Below are positions 9,189 through 16,030 of a stretch of DNA of 64,000 bases, piece after piece. Position numbers and translations under genes: made by a program. The stretch is from NCBI RefSeq assembly GCF_030418305.1, contig NZ_JAUHPX010000002.1, positions 372,001 to 436,000 on the forward strand. Reading direction: 5' to 3'. Position 1 is the first letter of the stretch, and each line of letters starts with the position of its first letter. The notes beneath the pieces were generated by a model, which was not told where the DNA came from, made no database searches, and saw only the letters and a program-made list of their open reading frames with translations. This stretch comes from Demequina lignilytica (GTDB lineage: Bacteria > Actinomycetota > Actinomycetes > Actinomycetales > Demequinaceae).

Positions 9189-10826
9189 TCAGGAATCGAG
9201 CTCCGGCAGGGGTCCGACCTCGCCGCGCGGGTCGCGCTCGAGCACGAAGTAGTAGGGACGGCCGTCGTCGAGGGCGCCCCGCCCGGCCATCACGCCGAGC
9301 AGCGTGTCCGCGTCGACGCGCACGAAGTGGTCGTGGAGGGGGCGCGCGTCGTAGCTCATGGTCGCCGTGACCTTCCCACGGTGCGCGGCGTCGGCGAGCC
9401 ACGCCCCGGCGCCGCCCGCGAGCGTGGAGGCGGACCGGAGCTCCCCGTGCTCGTCGCGCACCACCAGCGGCTGCACGGTCTCGGCGTCGATGAAGTTCTT
9501 GCCGTACCAGCGCGACCGCACCAGCAACTGCTGGGTGCGATGCCCGGTGTCGATGCCGGCGCCGTGCCAGAGGCCTCGCAGGTCGTCGGCGCGCACCGGC
9601 GGGAGCAGGTCCCACAGCATCGCGAGCTCGTCGGCCTCGCCCGCGCCGGAGGCGGCGATCCGTCTGACCCGGTCCGCGGCGGTCGCCGTGCGGGGACGTC
9701 GTGCGGGCGGCACCGACTCGTCGCCGAGCAGGAGCACGGCCTTGACGGCGCGCCCGACGCGCGCGGCGCCCACCGCATCGTCCACCCGCTCGAAGCGGAA
9801 CGGCACCACCAGCCGTTCGAGCGGCAGCAGACCCGCCCTCCACATCGCGACCAGGAGCGGGATGGTCGCGTCGGGCATCGCGTCCCCCTCGATCACTCCG
9901 ACCAGGGTGCGGCCCCACAGGAGGGCCGTCTGGCTCACCGTCACCCGGTTCGCCCCCGGCCGCAGGGCGACGGTGGCGCACACGCCCGGCGACGCGAGCC
10001 CACCGAGCGCGGCGTCGAGCGAGTCCTGGGTGCCGACCGTGTCGATCGCGAGGTCGTGCGCCGCGGCCCGTGGGTCGAACGCGTCGGGCGCGACCACCAG
10101 GTCCGCGCCCAGGTCGATCGCGAGCGCGCGGCGCGCGACGTCCGGCTCGACCACCGTGATGGTCGCGCATCCGAGCGCGCGCGCCACCATCACCGCCGAC
10201 AGCCCCACGGTGCCGGCGCCCATCACGAGCAGCGAGTCGCGGTCAGTGGGCCGGAGGACGCGGAGCACCGTGCCCGCGCCGGTGAGCACGCCGCAGCCGA
10301 GCGGCGCCGCGAGCGCGAACGGGATGTGATCCCCGATCCGCACCACGTTGGTCTCGCGCGCGATCGCGTGCGTGGCCCAGGACGACTGCGCCATCCAGGC
10401 GGCGGCCACCGGCTCCCCGGCGGAGTCGCGCAGCGTGGGCGAGCCGTCGGCGCGGGCGCCCAGGTAGTTGCGCGCCGCGAACTCCTCGCACGACGCCGGA
10501 TGCCCGTCGCGGCAGCGTCGACAGGCCCCGCACGAGTCGAAGGTCAGCACCACACGGTCTCCCGGCGCCACGCGGGTCACGCCCGATCCCACCTCGACCA
10601 CCGTGCCGGCGCCCTCGTGGCCGAACACCGCGGGGAACGAGTAGCCGACGCCCCCGTCGAGCGCGGTCAGATCCGTGTGGCAGACGCCCGACGCGGCGAC
10701 CGCGACCAGCACCTCGTCCGCACGGAGCGCATCGAGCCGCACCTCGGCGATCTCGGGGGCGCCACCCGGCTCCCGCACGGTGGCGGCGAGCGCCACCACC
10801 GGCGGCGCGGAGGCATCGATGCTCAT
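9189..10826 (-). CDS. zinc alcohol dehydrogenase fused to a GXWXG/DUF4334 domain
   Basis: A 545-residue fusion. Residues 1-360 are a medium-chain zinc alcohol dehydrogenase: GVCHTDL with the catalytic-zinc Cys, GHEGAGTV, the structural zinc cluster CGACRRCRDGHPASC, and a nucleotide-binding GAGTVGLSA. The last 155 residues match GXWXG plus DUF4334 proteins: LPPVRADDLRGLWHGAGIDTGH and then RSRWYGKNFI, ending in PYYFVLERD. The DUF4334 domain is usually a separate small protein, so the fusion is unusual; it may bind or hand over a lipophilic alcohol or aldehyde, which is inference. The gene stands alone, with a palindromic promoter upstream. Confidence 0.85.
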   Translation of the reverse strand: MSIDASAPPVVALAATVREPGGAPEIAEVRLDALRADEVLVAVAASGVCHTDLTALDGGVGYSFPAVFGHEGAGTVVEVGSGVTRVAPGDRVVLTFDSCGACRRCRDGHPASCEEFAARNYLGARADGSPTLRDSAGEPVAAAWMAQSSWATHAIARETNVVRIGDHIPFALAAPLGCGVLTGAGTVLRVLRPTDRDSLLVMGAGTVGLSAVMVARALGCATITVVEPDVARRALAIDLGADLVVAPDAFDPRAAAHDLAIDTVGTQDSLDAALGGLASPGVCATVALRPGANRVTVSQTALLWGRTLVGVIEGDAMPDATIPLLVAMWRAGLLPLERLVVPFRFERVDDAVGAARVGRAVKAVLLLGDESVPPARRPRTATAADRVRRIAASGAGEADELAMLWDLLPPVRADDLRGLWHGAGIDTGHRTQQLLVRSRWYGKNFIDAETVQPLVVRDEHGELRSASTLAGGAGAWLADAAHRGKVTATMSYDARPLHDHFVRVDADTLLGVMAGRGALDDGRPYYFVLERDPRGEVGPLPELDS

Positions 10827-10885
10827 CCCGCATCCCTTCGTACGACGCTGTACCGCGCCCGGGACGCGGGCGCGAGGACGCCCTC

Positions 10886-10914
10886 AGTCTGCCGCGCCGA
10901 GGCGCGGTTGTCAC
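10886..10914 (-). promoter_or_regulatory. candidate promoter with palindromic spacer for the dehydrogenase fusion
   Basis: On the minus strand GTGACA (10914-10909) and CAGACT (10891-10886) are 17 bases apart. The spacer is filled by the perfect inverted repeat CCGCGC-N4-GCGCGG (10892-10907). An operator placed inside the spacer is typical of MerR-type activation, although steric repression is equally possible. Confidence 0.45.
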
Positions 10915-10975
10915 GCATTTTGTTAATCGAGATTCACATGCTGGCCGGCGCCGACGGCGCGGCGAGCGCACGCCC

Positions 10976-11536
10976 CTACAGGAACTCGAGCGGGTCGAAG
11001 TCCTCGATCGGGATGATCCGCACGCGCGGCAGCGGCTCGTTGAAGGCATGGATGTCGTACTCCATGTCGAAGAACTCGAGGCCCTGCGACTGGAGCTGGA
11101 TGAAGCCGTTGTTGCGGAACTCCACGAACCCGGCGACGCCCACGCGGCGGCCGTCGAGGAGCTCGTCGACGTGGTCCACGAAGTCGCCGTCGTTGCTCAC
11201 CAGCAGCACATCCGCGTCGCGCTCCGCGAGCGCGTCGAGGGTGCGCTGGATCGCGATGTCCACGACCTTCTCCCCCGCCGAACCCGACAGCGGCACGGGA
11301 CGGAAGCCGATCGCCAGGAGCGCCTGCACGAACGTCATGGGCAGCTCGTTGTTCGCCGCGAGGAAGAACAGCCCCTGCGCGGGCTGGCCCCAGCGCTGCT
11401 CGATGTGTCGCAGCACCCTCTCCCACCGCGGCCGCTCCTCGGGCTTGGGGCGGCGGCCCAGGATCGAGGTGCCGAGCGTGGCGTCGATGTTCTCGCCATC
11501 GACCAGGACGTACGTGAGCCGCGAGGAGTCTGCCAT
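10976..11536 (-). CDS. NYN-domain putative ribonuclease
   Basis: A 186-residue protein made almost entirely of one NYN (PIN-like, LabA/DUF88) domain. Acidic active-site positions are seen in LVDGENID near the start, then EKVVDIAIQ and VLLVSNDGDF with the paired Asp residues that bind metal. NYN proteins are metal-dependent RNases in RNA processing or decay; the target here is unknown. The start has no ribosome-binding site but TAGTCT lies six bases before it, so the transcript is probably leaderless. It is divergent from an acetyltransferase gene, with only 33 bases between the two starts. Confidence 0.88.
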   Translation of the reverse strand: MADSSRLTYVLVDGENIDATLGTSILGRRPKPEERPRWERVLRHIEQRWGQPAQGLFFLAANNELPMTFVQALLAIGFRPVPLSGSAGEKVVDIAIQRTLDALAERDADVLLVSNDGDFVDHVDELLDGRRVGVAGFVEFRNNGFIQLQSQGLEFFDMEYDIHAFNEPLPRVRIIPIEDFDPLEFL

Positions 11537-11542
11537 GCGATG

Positions 11543-11563
11543 AGACTACGGCGCCGGTAGCGT
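11543..11563. promoter_or_regulatory. divergent -10 elements of two leaderless genes
   Basis: TAGTCT (minus strand, 11548-11543) lies six bases before the NYN start and TAGCGT (plus strand, 11558-11563) six bases before the GNAT start. Both fit a TANNNT -10 box of a leaderless message, within a 33-base gap. Confidence 0.6.
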
Positions 11564-11569
11564 GACCGC

Positions 11570-12154
11570 ATGACCCAGCCGCGCATCGTCCCTGCGAATC
11601 TGGCGTCAGCCGCCGATCTCGACCTGGTGATGCGCGAGGGCGGCGACGCGAACGGCTGCCGCTGCCAGTGGTTCAAGCTGGCCCAGCGGGACTGGAAGGC
11701 GACCGGCCGCGAGGCGCGCGCGGCGACCCTGGAGGAGCAGGCCGGCTGCGGGCGGCCCGACGCGCCCACGTCCGGGCTGCTGGCCTACGTCGGCGGCGAG
11801 CCCGCCGCGTGGGTCGCGGTCGAGCCGCGGACGGCCTATCCGCGGCTGCGCACGGCGCGGATCCCGTGGAGCGGGCGCGACGAGGACCGGGACGATGCCG
11901 ACGTGTGGGCGATCACGTGCTTCGTGGTGAGGAAAGGCTTCCGGGGCCGGGGCCTCGCGAAGGCGCTCGCCGTCGCCGCGGTCGAGCACGCGCGCCAGGG
12001 CGGCGCGACGGCCGTCGAGGGCTACCCGCAGGCGGGCGACGCCACCGTGTCCGACCTGTTCGTCGGGTCGATCGGGATCTTCGCGTCGGCCGGGCTCGAC
12101 GTGGTGTCGCGACCCACGCCTGCGCGGGCCGTCATGCGGCTCGAGCTCGCCTGA
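11570..12154 (+). CDS. GNAT-family N-acetyltransferase
   Basis: A 194-residue acetyltransferase. The acetyl-CoA binding motif A is visible as ITCFVVRKGFRGRGLAKALAVAAVEHA (R-G-x-G-L/K loop), and a second strand pair follows with SIGIFASAGLDVVSR. The N-terminal part has the CxCQWFKL pattern seen in a group of actinobacterial GNAT proteins of unknown substrate. The transcript looks leaderless from the TAGCGT box. Divergent from the NYN RNase, so the two may be co-regulated. Confidence 0.85.
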   Translation: MTQPRIVPANLASAADLDLVMREGGDANGCRCQWFKLAQRDWKATGREARAATLEEQAGCGRPDAPTSGLLAYVGGEPAAWVAVEPRTAYPRLRTARIPWSGRDEDRDDADVWAITCFVVRKGFRGRGLAKALAVAAVEHARQGGATAVEGYPQAGDATVSDLFVGSIGIFASAGLDVVSRPTPARAVMRLELA

Positions 12155-12162
12155 ACGCCCGG

Positions 12163-12384
12163 TCAGGCGACCCGGTCGCGGACCTTCCGCCCCGCCAGGG
12201 GCATGCGGAACAGCGGCGCGAGCAGGCACACGTCGAGCAGCCCGACCAGGATGAACACCGCGCCCGGCGCGATGAGCCAGAGCCAGGCACCGCCGAGCGA
12301 CACCGCGACCACGACGAGCGCGACGCCCGCGAGCGAGCGGGTCCACCGTCCTGCGGTCGAGCTCATGAAGCGTACGAATCCCAT
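12163..12384 (-). CDS. DUF2892 (YgaP-like) membrane protein
   Basis: A 73-residue protein with two hydrophobic segments and the pattern FMSSTAGRWTRSLAGVAL ... GLLDVCLLAPLF, which is the DUF2892 family; in YgaP this domain is joined to a rhodanese. GGAGG precedes the ATG at 12384. The upstream region carries a palindrome of the CsoR/CstR operator type overlapping the promoter, so the gene may belong to a persulfide or metal response. No rhodanese gene is adjacent. Small size keeps the function open. Confidence 0.75.
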   Translation of the reverse strand: MGFVRFMSSTAGRWTRSLAGVALVVVAVSLGGAWLWLIAPGAVFILVGLLDVCLLAPLFRMPLAGRKVRDRVA

Positions 12385-12414
12385 GGGAGCCTCCTTCGGT
12401 TCACTTCGGAGCGT

Positions 12415-12430
12415 ATACCCCATCGGGTAT
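12415..12430. promoter_or_regulatory. CsoR/CstR-type operator palindrome
   Basis: ATACCC-CATC-GGGTAT is a perfect 6-4-6 inverted repeat. On the minus strand it overlaps a TATACG -10-like box, 30 bases upstream of the DUF2892 start. AT-flanked C/G runs of this form are known for CsoR-family repressors (copper CsoR, persulfide CstR). No CsoR-like gene lies in the window. Confidence 0.55.
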
Positions 12431-12445
12431 TCCGGAGCCGGAACC

Positions 12446-13042
12446 TCAGGCCTCCGCGTACTTCGCCTCGAGCCGCTCCTTGGTGGCCGCGCGCCAGACC
12501 TTGATGCCGGCGTCGGCGTTGAGATAGGCGATGCCGATCCCGACGATGATGTCGGGCCAGCCCGACACCCACGCGAGCGCGACCAGGGCCGCCGCGATCA
12601 CCGCGACGTTCGCGAGCGCATCGTTCCTCGCCGAGAGCCACGCGGCGCGCGCCAGCGATCCGCCGTGGTGACGATGCCGGGCGAGGATCGCCGCGGCGGT
12701 GAGGTTGGCGATCAGCGCGCCGAGCGCCGCGAGCGACATGGGCACCGTGTCGGGGCGCGTGGGGTCCATGATCTTGATCACCGCGGTGACCAGCGTGAAC
12801 ACGGATGGGATGAAGATGATGACCGCGAGCACGTGGCCCACGTTCGCGCGCCGGCGGAGCGACCACGTGAACGCGAAGAAGATGAGCAGGTTGAGCGCGG
12901 CGTCCTCGAGGAAGTCGACCGAGTCGGCGACCAGCGAGACCGAGCCGATCAGCTGGGACACGGTGAACTCGACGATCCCGTAGCCCAGGTTGATGAGCGC
13001 CACGGCCATGACGGCCCGGCGGAGCGCTGCGACGTTGGTCAT
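12446..13042 (-). CDS. short CDF-type cation transporter
   Basis: A 198-residue membrane protein with five to six hydrophobic segments. SLVADSVDFLEDAALN in the second helix and ARNDALANVAVI in the fifth correspond to the metal-binding helix pairs of cation diffusion facilitators, with Asp residues replacing some of the usual His. The cytoplasmic C-terminal domain of classical CDF proteins is missing, as in the short group annotated as cation transporters. It should export a divalent metal such as zinc; the metal is not certain. It has no obvious partner, lying between DUF2892 and a divergent DUF1304 gene. Confidence 0.78.
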   Translation of the reverse strand: MTNVAALRRAVMAVALINLGYGIVEFTVSQLIGSVSLVADSVDFLEDAALNLLIFFAFTWSLRRRANVGHVLAVIIFIPSVFTLVTAVIKIMDPTRPDTVPMSLAALGALIANLTAAAILARHRHHGGSLARAAWLSARNDALANVAVIAAALVALAWVSGWPDIIVGIGIAYLNADAGIKVWRAATKERLEAKYAEA

Positions 13043-13082
13043 GGGAGCATCGTCGCAGGTCCCACCGACGCCGAGGAGCACC

Positions 13083-13478
13083 ATGACCGTCGCCGCGCTC
13101 GTCCTGGCCGCGCTCGCCGCCGCCAGCCACGTGTACATCTGGTGGCTCGAGTCCGTCACCTGGATGACGCCGCGGACGCGGGCGGTGTTCGGGATCGCGT
13201 CGGAGGACGATGCGCGGGTCACCCGGGGACTGGCGTTCAACCAGGGGTTCTACAACCTCTTCCTCGCGGTGGTGACGGCGGTCGGCATCGTCCTTCTCTG
13301 GACGGGGTCCGAGGCCGCCGGGGCCGCGCTCGTGTACGCGGGCTGCGGCTCGATGGCGGCCGCCGCGGCGGTGCTCCTGGCGTCGGGCGGGCGGACCTAC
13401 AGCCGCGCGGCCGCCGTGCAGGGGGCGCTGCCGGCGCTCGCGCTGATCCTGCTCACCGTCGGCCTCCTCGCGGGCTGA
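13083..13478 (+). CDS. DUF1304 membrane protein
   Basis: A 131-residue integral membrane protein with four hydrophobic segments. The block ASHVYIWWLESVTW, then RVTRGLAFNQGFYNLFLA, matches DUF1304. GAGGAG stands five bases before the ATG. The function of DUF1304 is unknown. The segment EDDAR at about residue 42-46 is encoded by a copy of the GGACGATGC word, with a GAT codon where neighbouring Asp codons are GAC. It is transcribed away from the CDF gene. Confidence 0.82.
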   Translation: MTVAALVLAALAAASHVYIWWLESVTWMTPRTRAVFGIASEDDARVTRGLAFNQGFYNLFLAVVTAVGIVLLWTGSEAAGAALVYAGCGSMAAAAAVLLASGGRTYSRAAAVQGALPALALILLTVGLLAG

Positions 13479-13488
13479 GGCCGCAGGC

Positions 13489-14199
13489 TCAGGAGGCCGC
13501 GCGGTACTGCCGGACGAGCTCCTCGACCCCGCCGCTCCACGGTTCGCCGTGCCCCGGCAGCACCCAGTCCACGTCGAGCCCCGCGAGCGCGTCCAGGGAG
13601 GACGCCGCCTGAGCCGGGGCGTCCGTGAACGGGGCAGGAGCCGGTCCCTCAGCGCCCGTGAGCACGTGGCGGGTCGTGAGCGCATCCCCGACCATGACGG
13701 CGCGCGCACGGGGGAAGTGGAGGGCGACGGATCCGGGCGAGTGCCCGGGCATCCCGATCACCCGGGGATCGCCGGGCACGTCCAGCACCTCGCCCGCCTC
13801 GAAGGTCGCGACCTCGGTGAGCGGGGCGGCGCGCAGCCCGCCCCGACGCGCCGCGTACGCGAGGAATCGGAGCGCTGGCCCCAGGCGCCAGCTTCCCCAC
13901 GGCGTCGACGGCTTGCCCTCACCACGCGCCCGGCCCGCGTCCGCGCCATGCACCAGCACCGGGATCCCGTGATCCCGGCGCAGGCGCTCGGCGAAGCCGA
14001 TGTGGTCCTCGTCGCCGTGGGTGAGCACCACCGCGCGGATGTCGGACACCTCGCACCCCATGGCTCCGAGCTCGGCCACGAGCTCGCGCCACTGTCCCGG
14101 AAGGCCTGCGTCGACCAGCGTCAGCCCGGACGTGTCCTCGACCAGGTAGCAGGCGACGATCTCGTTGCCGATCCGGTGCAGCCCATCCGCGATCCTCAT
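13489..14199 (-). CDS. MBL-fold metallo-hydrolase
   Basis: A 236-residue metallo-beta-lactamase-fold hydrolase. The metal-binding motif is VVLTHGDEDHIGF (HxxxDH variant T-H-G-D-E-D-H), followed by GMPGHSPGSVAL and the later Asp in VMVGDAL and His in VLPGHGEPW. The order and spacing fit glyoxalase II-like or general thiol/ester hydrolases. The ATG at 14199 overlaps the stop of the DUF2568 gene (ATGA), so the two form an operon that starts under the TetR operators at 14585-14626. The substrate is unknown. Confidence 0.87.
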   Translation of the reverse strand: MRIADGLHRIGNEIVACYLVEDTSGLTLVDAGLPGQWRELVAELGAMGCEVSDIRAVVLTHGDEDHIGFAERLRRDHGIPVLVHGADAGRARGEGKPSTPWGSWRLGPALRFLAYAARRGGLRAAPLTEVATFEAGEVLDVPGDPRVIGMPGHSPGSVALHFPRARAVMVGDALTTRHVLTGAEGPAPAPFTDAPAQAASSLDALAGLDVDWVLPGHGEPWSGGVEELVRQYRAAS

Positions 14200-14558
14200 C
14201 GCGTCACCGCCTCGGCCGCCGCGAGCGTGTCGGGCGCGCCGAGCACTCCGAGCACGACCGTGTTCGCGACGACCGCGACGGCGTAGGCGACGGCGAGCCC
14301 CGGCGCGCCCGCGATCGCCAGCGCGACCGCGGCGAGGAGGAGGATGCCGGAGCCCAGCCGCTGGCGCGTCTCCTGCGACAGGCCGGTGCGGGCCTTCGGG
14401 GCCGCGACCCGGGCCCACACCGCGATCATCGCCGCCGGGAGCACCGCCGCGAGGACCCACCCCCAGGCGCCATCGGCGACCTGCGTCCCTGCATACGCGA
14501 GCGCGGCGAGACCTGCGACCTCGAGCAGGAATCGCACCGCGAGATTCGTGGCGATCAT
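14196..14558 (-). CDS. YrdB/DUF2568 membrane protein
   Basis: A 120-residue membrane protein with four hydrophobic segments. NLAVRFLLEVAGLAALAYAG at the N-terminus and WARVAAPKA in the middle are the DUF2568 (YrdB) pattern. The start at 14558 is preferred because GGAGGT lies eight bases before it; an in-frame ATG at 14576 exists. It is the first gene of a two-gene operon with the MBL-fold hydrolase, divergent from the TetR regulator that very likely controls both. Function unknown. Confidence 0.8.
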   Translation of the reverse strand: MIATNLAVRFLLEVAGLAALAYAGTQVADGAWGWVLAAVLPAAMIAVWARVAAPKARTGLSQETRQRLGSGILLLAAVALAIAGAPGLAVAYAVAVVANTVVLGVLGAPDTLAAAEAVTR

Positions 14559-14584
14559 GGTTCGCACCTCCGTCATCGACTACC

Positions 14585-14626
14585 ATGGCTAACATACGTA
14601 GCCATCATGGCTAATGTCAATAGCCA
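14585..14626. promoter_or_regulatory. tandem TetR-type operators in the divergent promoter
   Basis: Two inverted repeats with the same design stand side by side: ATGGCTA-N7-TAGCCAT (14585-14605) and TGGCTA-N7-TAGCCA (14608-14626). A minus-strand promoter, TTGACA (14620-14615) with TATGTT 18 bases on, leads to the DUF2568-MBL operon and is covered by both sites. The TetR gene starts 15 bases downstream on the other strand. Confidence 0.75.
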
Positions 14627-14640
14627 AAGGAGGGGCCCGC

Positions 14641-15204
14641 ATGCCCGCACCGTCTCGCACCTCGGTGGAGCGCATCGTCGCCGCGGGGCGCTCCGTCCTG
14701 TCGGACGCCGGCATGGAGGGGCTGACCATGCAGCGGGTCGCCTCGGAGGTCGGAGTGCGTCCGCCGTCGCTGTACAAGCACGTGGCGAACCGTGCCGACC
14801 TGGTCCGGCTGGTGGTGGCGGACATCGCGCGGGAGACGCGGGAGCTGCTCGCCGCGGCGGCCGGTGAGGGCGACGCGGCCGACGACGCCCGCGCGATGGC
14901 GCTGGCGCTACGAGGATTCGCACACCGCGACCGGCACGCGTTCGAGGCGATGTTCTCCCCCGCAGCGGACGCGGCGACGATCGACAGCGCCGTGTACGCG
15001 ACCGCGGCGGAGCCGATCCTCGAGGTCGCGGCACGGCTCGCCGGAGCGGACCACGCGCTCGACGCCGCCCGCACCGTCACCGCGTGGGCCGCAGGCTTCC
15101 TGACCATGGAGCTCGCGGGCGCCTTCCACCTCGGCGGAGACCTGGACCGCGCCTACGACTACGGCATCGACGCGCTCATCGCCGCCCTGCGCAAACCACA
15201 GTAG
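14641..15204 (+). CDS. TetR-family transcriptional repressor
   Basis: A 187-residue regulator. The N-terminal helix-turn-helix is RIVAAGRSVLSDAGMEGLTMQRVASEVGVRPPSLYKHVANRADLV in pattern (recognition helix around RPPSLYKHV). The C-terminal helical part matches the WHG/TetR_C group (AFHLGGDLDRAYDYGIDALI). AAAGGAGG precedes ATG 14641, better than the upstream ATG at 14614, which would lie inside an operator. It is divergent from DUF2568-MBL, and two identical-type palindromes in the gap mark it as their repressor and its own. Confidence 0.87.
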   Translation: MPAPSRTSVERIVAAGRSVLSDAGMEGLTMQRVASEVGVRPPSLYKHVANRADLVRLVVADIARETRELLAAAAGEGDAADDARAMALALRGFAHRDRHAFEAMFSPAADAATIDSAVYATAAEPILEVAARLAGADHALDAARTVTAWAAGFLTMELAGAFHLGGDLDRAYDYGIDALIAALRKPQ

Positions 15205-15261
15205 TTGACACTTCAACCAATCAGGCCCTACAGTCTCCCTCGTTAGTTCAACCTACAACCA
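15202..15261 (+). promoter_or_regulatory. doxX promoter with two operator-like repeats
   Basis: TTGACA (15205-15210) and TACAGT (15229-15234) are 18 bases apart. TAGTTGA-N4-TCAACCA (15202-15219) is a near-perfect inverted repeat over the -35 box, and a related TAGTT-N8-AACCA (15244-15261) lies just past the expected start. The pattern resembles operators of MarR/HxlR-type redox regulators. Confidence 0.55.
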
Positions 15262-15276
15262 ACCGAGGGGTATCCC

Positions 15277-15696
15277 ATGGACATCGTCTTCCTGGTCGCG
15301 CGCATCCTGGTCGCGCTGATCTTCCTGTTCTCCGCGTTCGGCCACATCGCGGCCGCCAACGCCATGGCGCAGTACGCCGCCTACAAGGGCGCGCCGGGCG
15401 GCAAGGCCGGCGTGATCCTGTCCGGCGTCGCCATGGGCATCGGCGGCGTGATGATCCTGCTGGGCGTCTGGGGCGAGATCGGCGCGCTGCTGATCGCCGC
15501 GACCCTCATCCCGATCACCTTCTTCATGCACGCCTACTGGAAGGAGACCGACGCTCAGGCCAAGCAGACCGAGCAGATCTCCTTCAACAAGAACCTCGGC
15601 CTCATCGGCGGCGCGCTCGCGCTGTTCCTGCTCTTCGCGAGCCAGGGCGCCGCCATGGGCCTCACGATCACCGAGCCGCTCATCGCGCTCGCCTGA
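15277..15696 (+). CDS. DoxX-family membrane protein
   Basis: A 139-residue protein with four hydrophobic segments. LVARILVALIFLFSAFGHI at the start and FFMHAYWKETD in the third loop followed by NKNLGLIGGALALFL are typical of the DoxX family. Members are linked to quinone, thiol or redox stress. GAGGGG lies eight bases before the ATG. A well-formed promoter with repeat operators precedes it, so it is probably induced by a signal; the regulator is not identified. It is not part of an operon: tRNA-Pro follows on the opposite strand. Confidence 0.87.
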   Translation: MDIVFLVARILVALIFLFSAFGHIAAANAMAQYAAYKGAPGGKAGVILSGVAMGIGGVMILLGVWGEIGALLIAATLIPITFFMHAYWKETDAQAKQTEQISFNKNLGLIGGALALFLLFASQGAAMGLTITEPLIALA

Positions 15697-15716
15697 CGCG
15701 CCGCACCCGAACGCGA

Positions 15717-15790
15717 GAGGGGTGACAGGATTTGAACCTGCGACCCTCTGCTCCCAAAGCAGATGCGCTACCAAGCTGCGCTACACCCCG
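15717..15790 (-). tRNA. tRNA-Pro(TGG)
   Basis: Cloverleaf read on the minus strand: acceptor start CGGGGTG, D stem GCGC/GCGC, anticodon stem TCTGC/GCAGA with loop TTTGGGA (anticodon TGG), T arm GCAGG-TTCAAAT-CCTGT. The 3' acceptor strand is CACCCC then T, so the first pair would be C-T rather than the C-G normal for tRNA-Pro. CCA is not encoded. End coordinates are uncertain by one or two bases because of that mismatch. Confidence 0.9.
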
Positions 15791-15880
15791 TCGCGCCCGT
15801 GGCGCGGGCGCGGTACCCCGCATCGGCAAGGCTCCGCTACTCTAGTACGCGCTGAGCACGCGGCATCGCGGGCAGGCAAC

Positions 15881-15951
15881 GCGGGTGTAGCTCAATGGTA
15901 GAGCCTCAGTCTTCCAAACTGATGGTGCGGGTTCGATTCCCGTCACCCGCT
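15881..15951 (+). tRNA. tRNA-Gly(TCC)
   Basis: Complete cloverleaf: acceptor GCGGGTG/CACCCGC, D stem GCTC/GAGC, anticodon stem TCAGT/ACTGA with loop CTTCCAA (anticodon TCC), T arm GCGGG-TTCGATT-CCCGT, discriminator T. CCA is not encoded. It is divergent from tRNA-Pro. Confidence 0.97.
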
Positions 15952-15959
15952 CTCGCGAG

Positions 15960-16009
15960 ATGGACAATCGGGGTACGAAACCGTCGGGTTTCGTACCCCG
16001 ATTCTCCAT
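15960..16009. terminator. 50-base palindrome after tRNA-Gly
   Basis: Arms 15960-15982 and 15987-16009 pair over 23 positions with a single mismatch around the loop GTCG; the inner 17 bp are perfect. It starts nine bases past tRNA-Gly and can terminate both it and the convergent minus-strand aminotransferase gene. It is longer and less GC-rich than other stems here. Confidence 0.8.
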
Positions 16010-16017
16010 TTCGGGCA

Positions 16018-16030
16018 GGGACGATGCGCG
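16018..16030 (+). repeat. GGGACGATGCGCG repeat copy
   Basis: Exact 13-base copy that abuts the stop codon of the minus-strand aminotransferase gene, lying between that stop and the 50-base palindrome. Confidence 0.85.
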
